A DNA stretch of 64,000 nucleotides from Hymenobacter sediminicola (GTDB taxonomy: Bacteria; Bacteroidota; Bacteroidia; Cytophagales; Hymenobacteraceae): NCBI RefSeq assembly GCF_014250515.1, contig NZ_CP060202.1, positions 369,001-433,000 on the forward strand, given 5' to 3'. Shown here in pieces: positions 60,254 to 64,000 of the stretch (the stretch's first letter is position 1; each line of letters opens with the position of its first letter). The position numbers were made by a program, and so were the translations under genes. The notes beneath the pieces were generated by a model. It saw only the letters and a program-made list of their open reading frames with translations. It ran no database searches and was not told the origin of the DNA.

Positions 60254-61438
60254 ATGAACCCAGCTTTTCCATTCCGGTTTTGCCTGTTGAACATTGGCTT
60301 AGCTGCAGCATTGTTGCCGGGTTGCAACTCGCCTGCTCCTGCCACCGATGTTAACGGCCCCACCGCCACTTCCGATTCCGCGCAAACAGCTGCGCCGGTA
60401 GCGCCGGCCAACTCGCCGCTGCAGGTGGTGGCCCAGTTCCGGGAGCCGCAGATGGTAGGCGTGGCCGTGCTACCCGATGGCCGCGTGTTTGCCGACTTCC
60501 CCCGCTGGGACAACAACCCCGTGAACCCCGTGGCGGAGGTGATGCCCGACGGCTCCGTGAAAGGCTACCCCGACGCCGACTGGTGCGCCTGGAATGAAAC
60601 CGTGAAGAACGAGCCCCAGAAGCACTGGATTTGCCCCCAGAGCGTGCATGCTGACAAAACGGGGATGCTGTGGGTGCTCGATCCGGCCTCGCCCGGCATT
60701 AAGGGCACCGTGCCCGGCGGCCCCAAGCTGGTTAAGATTGACCCGAAAACCGACAAAGTGGTGCAGAACATCAGCATCCCGGAAAGCGTGGCCTCCCGCA
60801 AATCCTACCTCAACGATGTGCGCATCGACACCCAGAACCAGTACGCCTACATCACCGAATCGGGCGTGGGCAGTCTGGTGGTCGTGGATCTGAAATCGGG
60901 GAAGGCGCGCAAGCTGCTGGCGGGCCACTCGTCGATGATGGGCGACACCACGCTCAACATCAAAGCTGACGGTAAAGAGCTGATTGACGCCACCGGCAAG
61001 CGCGCCCGGTTCAATGCCGATGGCATTGCCTTGAGCCAGGATATGCAGTACCTCTACTGGAAGCCCTTGACCAGCTATACCCTGTTCCGCATCAAGACGG
61101 CAGCCCTGCGCAACCCCGCCCTCTCGGATGCTCAGCTGGCCTCGCAGATTGAGGACCTGGGCAAAGTGCCCGCCTCCGACGGCATGGAAATAGACGCGGC
61201 CAATAATCTATACTTGAGTGCTTTTGAGGATCATTCTATCAAGCGCCGTACGCCAGCCGGCAAAATCGAAACGGTGGTGCAGGACCCGCGCCTAGAGTGG
61301 CCCGATACGTTTGCCTTCTCCGGCGACGGCAAAACGCTGTACGTGACTACCTCAGCCATCCATAAAACGCCCACTTGGAACAAAGGCATCGGCAAGCAGG
61401 ACCAGCCCTACTATATCTTCAAGATGGCATTGAAGTAG
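60254..61438 (+). CDS. Royal-jelly-protein/Yellow-like lipoprotein
   Basis: A 394-residue protein with lipobox LLPGC (Cys24) and a Thr/Ala linker. The beta-propeller has the MRJP pattern: PQMVGVAVLPDGRVFADFPRWD, HADKTGMLWVLDPASPGIKG, LNDVRIDTQNQYAYITESGVGSLVVVDL, and DGMEIDAANNLYLSAFEDHSIKRR. The family includes bacterial dopachrome conversion-like enzymes, though activity is rarely shown. It should be on the periplasmic face of a membrane. The last codons lie in a perfect 64-base hairpin. Confidence 0.85.
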   Translation: MNPAFPFRFCLLNIGLAAALLPGCNSPAPATDVNGPTATSDSAQTAAPVAPANSPLQVVAQFREPQMVGVAVLPDGRVFADFPRWDNNPVNPVAEVMPDGSVKGYPDADWCAWNETVKNEPQKHWICPQSVHADKTGMLWVLDPASPGIKGTVPGGPKLVKIDPKTDKVVQNISIPESVASRKSYLNDVRIDTQNQYAYITESGVGSLVVVDLKSGKARKLLAGHSSMMGDTTLNIKADGKELIDATGKRARFNADGIALSQDMQYLYWKPLTSYTLFRIKTAALRNPALSDAQLASQIEDLGKVPASDGMEIDAANNLYLSAFEDHSIKRRTPAGKIETVVQDPRLEWPDTFAFSGDGKTLYVTTSAIHKTPTWNKGIGKQDQPYYIFKMALK

Positions 61439-61495
61439 CAATGCATACAGTAGCGCGAACTACAAAGTTCGCGCTACTGTATGCATTGCTACTTC
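61432..61495. repeat. 64-base perfect hairpin overlapping the stop codon
   Basis: Two 30-base perfect complementary arms (61432-61461 and 61466-61495) with the loop ACAA. The left arm includes the TAG stop (61436-61438) of the 60254 gene. The inner core is GCGCGAACT and its complement. No T-run follows, so it may be a REP-like palindrome used as a transcript end. Confidence 0.8.
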
Positions 61496-61687
61496 ACCGA
61501 AAGCCGTTTCTGTTCAATGGGAGCGGCTTTTATATTTATTTGATAGATTGGACATCGGTATCATCGAGAGAAAACAAGATTGAATTATATGCTTGATAAT
61601 AAGCTTTATTTGAACATGCGAATATCTGTTTTTACTTCCTGATCAGTCTATTTACCTTTACCCCCTGACACTACCAGCTCCCACCGC

Positions 61688-64000
61688 ATGGACGCCAACT
61701 CTTATATCGCCAACGCCCACGGCGACTACCTCGACAACCTGTACCAGTCTTACAAGGCCGACCCGCAGTCGGTGGATACGAGCTGGCAGAAATTCTTTGA
61801 AGGCTTCGACTTTGCCCAGCAGTACCCCGAAAACGGGATGCCGCAGGCCGACGGCGAAGGTGTGCTGACCACCTCAGCCAGCACCAATCAGGCCGGCGCC
61901 GTCCGGGCCGTGGATACGGTAGCGGCCGACAAGGAAACCCAGGTGCGCAACCTCATTCACGCCTACCGCAGCCGCGGCCATCTGGTGGCCAAGACCAACC
62001 CGGTGCGCGAGCGGAAGGACCGCAAGGCTCGCCTCAACATTGCCGATTTCGGGTTGAGCGACGCTGACCTTGATACCAAGTTCAAGAACGGTGAAGTGTT
62101 GGGTTTGGGCGCGGAAGCCACGCTGCGCGAGATTGTGGCCGCCCTGCAGAAGGTGTACACCCGCACCATCGGCTTCGAGTACATGTACATCCGCGACCCG
62201 CAGGTGCTCGATTGGTTCCGCGAGAAAGTGGAGAAGGACTCGCTGAGCTTCAACCCCGGCGTGGAGTACAAAAAGCGTATCCTCAAGAAGCTGAACGAGG
62301 CCGTAGTGTTCGAGAACTTCCTGCACACGAAGTTCCTGGGCCAGAAGCGCTTCTCGCTGGAAGGCGGCGAATCGACCATTCCGGCCCTCGACGCTATTGT
62401 TAATAAGGCTTCGGAACTAGGCGTGCAGGAGGTGATGATTGGCATGGCCCACCGCGGCCGCCTGAACGTGCTGGCCAACATCATGGGCAAGACCTACGAG
62501 CAGATCTTCTCGGAATTTGAGGGCACTGCCGTACCGGACCTGACCATGGGCGACGGCGACGTGAAGTACCACATGGGTTACTCGTCGGAGGTAGAAACCG
62601 AAGGAGGCAAGAAAGTTAACCTGAAGCTGGCTCCCAACCCCTCCCACCTGGAGGCGGTGAACCCGGTGGTGGAAGGCTTCGTGCGCGCCAAGATTGAGCA
62701 CCAGTACGGCGGCGACTACCACCAGATTCTGCCCATCCTCATCCACGGCGACGCGGCGCTGGCCGGCCAGGGCATCGGCTACGAGCTGACCCAGATGTCG
62801 TTGCTGGAAGGCTACCGCACTGGCGGCACGCTGCACTTCGTAATTAACAACCAGGTGGGCTTCACCACCGATTTCGAGGACGCCCGCTCCTCGATTTACA
62901 GCACCGACCTCGCGAAGATCATCGACGCGCCGGTGCTGCACGTGAACGGTGACGACCCTGAAGCTGTGGTGTTTGCCGTGCGCCTCGCCACCGAGTACCG
63001 CCAGCAGTTCCACGCCGATATCTTCATTGATATGGTGTGCTACCGCCGCCACGGCCACAACGAGTCGGACGAGCCCAAGTTCACCCAGCCCACGCTTTAC
63101 AACCTCATCAGCAAGCACCAGAACCCCCGCGAAGTGTACAACGCCATGCTGGTGCAGCGCGGCGACGTGGACGCGCAGCTGGCCCAGCAGATGGACAAGG
63201 AGTTCCGCGACACCTTGCAGGCCCGCCTGGACATGGTGAAGCAGAAGCCGCTGCCCTACAACTACCAGCCCCTCGAAAACGAGTGGCGCACCCTGCGACG
63301 CAGCAAGCCCGAAGACTTCGAGAAGTCGCCGGAAACGGGCATCAGTGAGGAAGTGGTAGCCAAAGTAGGCAAGGCCCTGACCACGCTGCCCGAAGGCTTC
63401 CGCCCCCTGAAGCAGATTGAAAAGCTGATGGAGGAGCGCAAGAAGATGTTCTTCGAGACGCGCGTGCTGAACTGGGCCGCCGGCGAGCTGCTGGCCTACG
63501 GTTCCCTGCTCGATGAGAAGCACATTGTGCGCGTGAGCGGCCAGGACGTGCAGCGCGGCACTTTCTCGCACCGCCACGCTGTGCTGCACGATGCCGAAAC
63601 CTCGGCCCCATACAACTCGCTGAACTACATTTCGGAGGGCCAGGAAAAGCTGAGCATCTACAACTCGCTGCTGAGCGAATACGCAGTGCTGGGCTTTGAA
63701 TTCGGCTACGCCATGGCCAACCCCACGGCCCTGGTGATCTGGGAAGCCCAGTTCGGCGACTTCGCCAACGGTGCCCAGACCATGATTGACCAGTTCATCG
63801 TGTCGTCGGAAAGCAAGTGGCAGCGCATGAACGGCGTGGTGCTGCAGCTGCCTCACGGCTACGAAGGCCAGGGCCCGGAGCACTCCAACGCCCGGCCCGA
63901 GCGGTTCCTGCAGTTGGCCGCCGAAAACAACATCATCGTGGCCAACATGACCACGCCGGCCAACTTCTTCCACGCCCTGCGCCGCCAGCTGACCTGGGAG
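61688..64000 (+). CDS. sucA: 2-oxoglutarate dehydrogenase E1, N-terminal 771 residues
   Basis: The gene starts at the ATG at 61688 and runs off the window. The N-terminal SYIANAHGDYLDNLYQSYKADPQSVDTSWQKFFEGF, the ThDP-binding AHRGRLNVLANIMGK, DALAGQGIGYE-like and RYHGHNESDEPKFTQP-like stretches, and HGYEGQGPEHSNARPERFLQL are all present. It is the first enzyme of the 2-oxoglutarate dehydrogenase complex in the TCA cycle and needs lipoylated E2. TACCTTTA about 30 bases before the ATG is a near match to the -7 box. sucB should follow outside the window. Confidence 0.95.
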   Translation, partial: MDANSYIANAHGDYLDNLYQSYKADPQSVDTSWQKFFEGFDFAQQYPENGMPQADGEGVLTTSASTNQAGAVRAVDTVAADKETQVRNLIHAYRSRGHLVAKTNPVRERKDRKARLNIADFGLSDADLDTKFKNGEVLGLGAEATLREIVAALQKVYTRTIGFEYMYIRDPQVLDWFREKVEKDSLSFNPGVEYKKRILKKLNEAVVFENFLHTKFLGQKRFSLEGGESTIPALDAIVNKASELGVQEVMIGMAHRGRLNVLANIMGKTYEQIFSEFEGTAVPDLTMGDGDVKYHMGYSSEVETEGGKKVNLKLAPNPSHLEAVNPVVEGFVRAKIEHQYGGDYHQILPILIHGDAALAGQGIGYELTQMSLLEGYRTGGTLHFVINNQVGFTTDFEDARSSIYSTDLAKIIDAPVLHVNGDDPEAVVFAVRLATEYRQQFHADIFIDMVCYRRHGHNESDEPKFTQPTLYNLISKHQNPREVYNAMLVQRGDVDAQLAQQMDKEFRDTLQARLDMVKQKPLPYNYQPLENEWRTLRRSKPEDFEKSPETGISEEVVAKVGKALTTLPEGFRPLKQIEKLMEERKKMFFETRVLNWAAGELLAYGSLLDEKHIVRVSGQDVQRGTFSHRHAVLHDAETSAPYNSLNYISEGQEKLSIYNSLLSEYAVLGFEFGYAMANPTALVIWEAQFGDFANGAQTMIDQFIVSSESKWQRMNGVVLQLPHGYEGQGPEHSNARPERFLQLAAENNIIVANMTTPANFFHALRRQLTWE

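Noticed and set aside
62417..63973. Long open frame (518 codons) on the minus strand inside sucA
   Set aside because: It is antisense to a strongly conserved enzyme, is rich in His, Gln, Val and Gly as expected for the complement of GC-rich codons, and shows no domain or start signal.

Overview
The window comes from a GC-rich member of the Bacteroidota, most likely Hymenobacter or a close Cytophagales relative. Four things point there: Bacteroidota-type promoter -7 boxes (TAnnTTTG) before many genes; a SusC/RagA-type TonB receptor; families typical of this phylum (DUF1599, DUF6691, DUF3570/DUF4266, DUF6799, BT_3928-like DoxX protein, fused 2-oxo acid dehydrogenase E1, NAD-epimerase-type threonine dehydrogenase); and a decayed piece of a type IX secretion-type surface protein. 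It is ordinary chromosome: no phage, insertion sequence, plasmid or CRISPR array was seen, and one tRNA gene is present.

Layout. 1-7.7 kb: a DUF2157 fragment, an archaemetzincin-like lipoprotein, mnmD, a hotdog thioesterase, rlmN, an internally duplicated secreted protein, a YihY-type membrane protein and a DUF3891 protein. 7.9-11.5 kb: threonine catabolism (tdh, kbl) around a patatin-like lipase. 12-18.3 kb: folP-cdaA, DUF1599, a DoxX/MauE protein, a lone peptide-type ABC permease with aroK, and a fatty acid hydroxylase. 18.3-24.5 kb: a surface-protein pseudogene, then a sulfur/persulfide block (two YeeE/YedE halves, rhodanese, MBL-rhodanese fusion, TauE exporter, ArsR regulator), with matching palindromic operators at two promoters, and a VIT1-type transporter. 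24.6-27.7 kb: a tight operon thioredoxin - ApbE - DUF4266 - DUF3570. 28-31 kb: a universal stress protein, tRNA-Asn, a Rieske-fold protein without cluster ligands, pheS.

31.1-33.2 kb holds a run of four small secreted Ala/Pro/Lys-rich proteins. Three of them carry, in four copies, an exactly spaced module APG-x10-TDY-x-GRPL that I do not recognise from any named family; this is the most novel item here. 33.3-41.2 kb: M16 peptidase, a GT39-type glycosyltransferase, an orphan SusC receptor and a fused E1 alpha/beta. 41.4-49.8 kb: small lipoproteins, YtxJ, OsmC, lipA, DUF4136, and gcvP. 50-61.4 kb: a lysine-forming saccharopine dehydrogenase-like enzyme, DUF1206, a DprA-like protein, CsbD, several unknowns, a membrane NERD-like/WG-repeat protein and a royal-jelly-protein-like lipoprotein. 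The window ends inside sucA.

How the genes connect. Tdh and Kbl convert threonine to glycine and acetyl-CoA; GcvP can then oxidise the glycine; LipA makes the lipoyl cofactor used by glycine cleavage and by the two 2-oxo acid dehydrogenases whose E1 subunits are encoded here. The 19.5-23.7 kb block looks like import, carrier transfer, oxidation and export of sulfane sulfur under one repressor. Several intergenic regions hold long perfect hairpins, two of which (58.1 kb and 61.4 kb) are larger than ordinary terminators.
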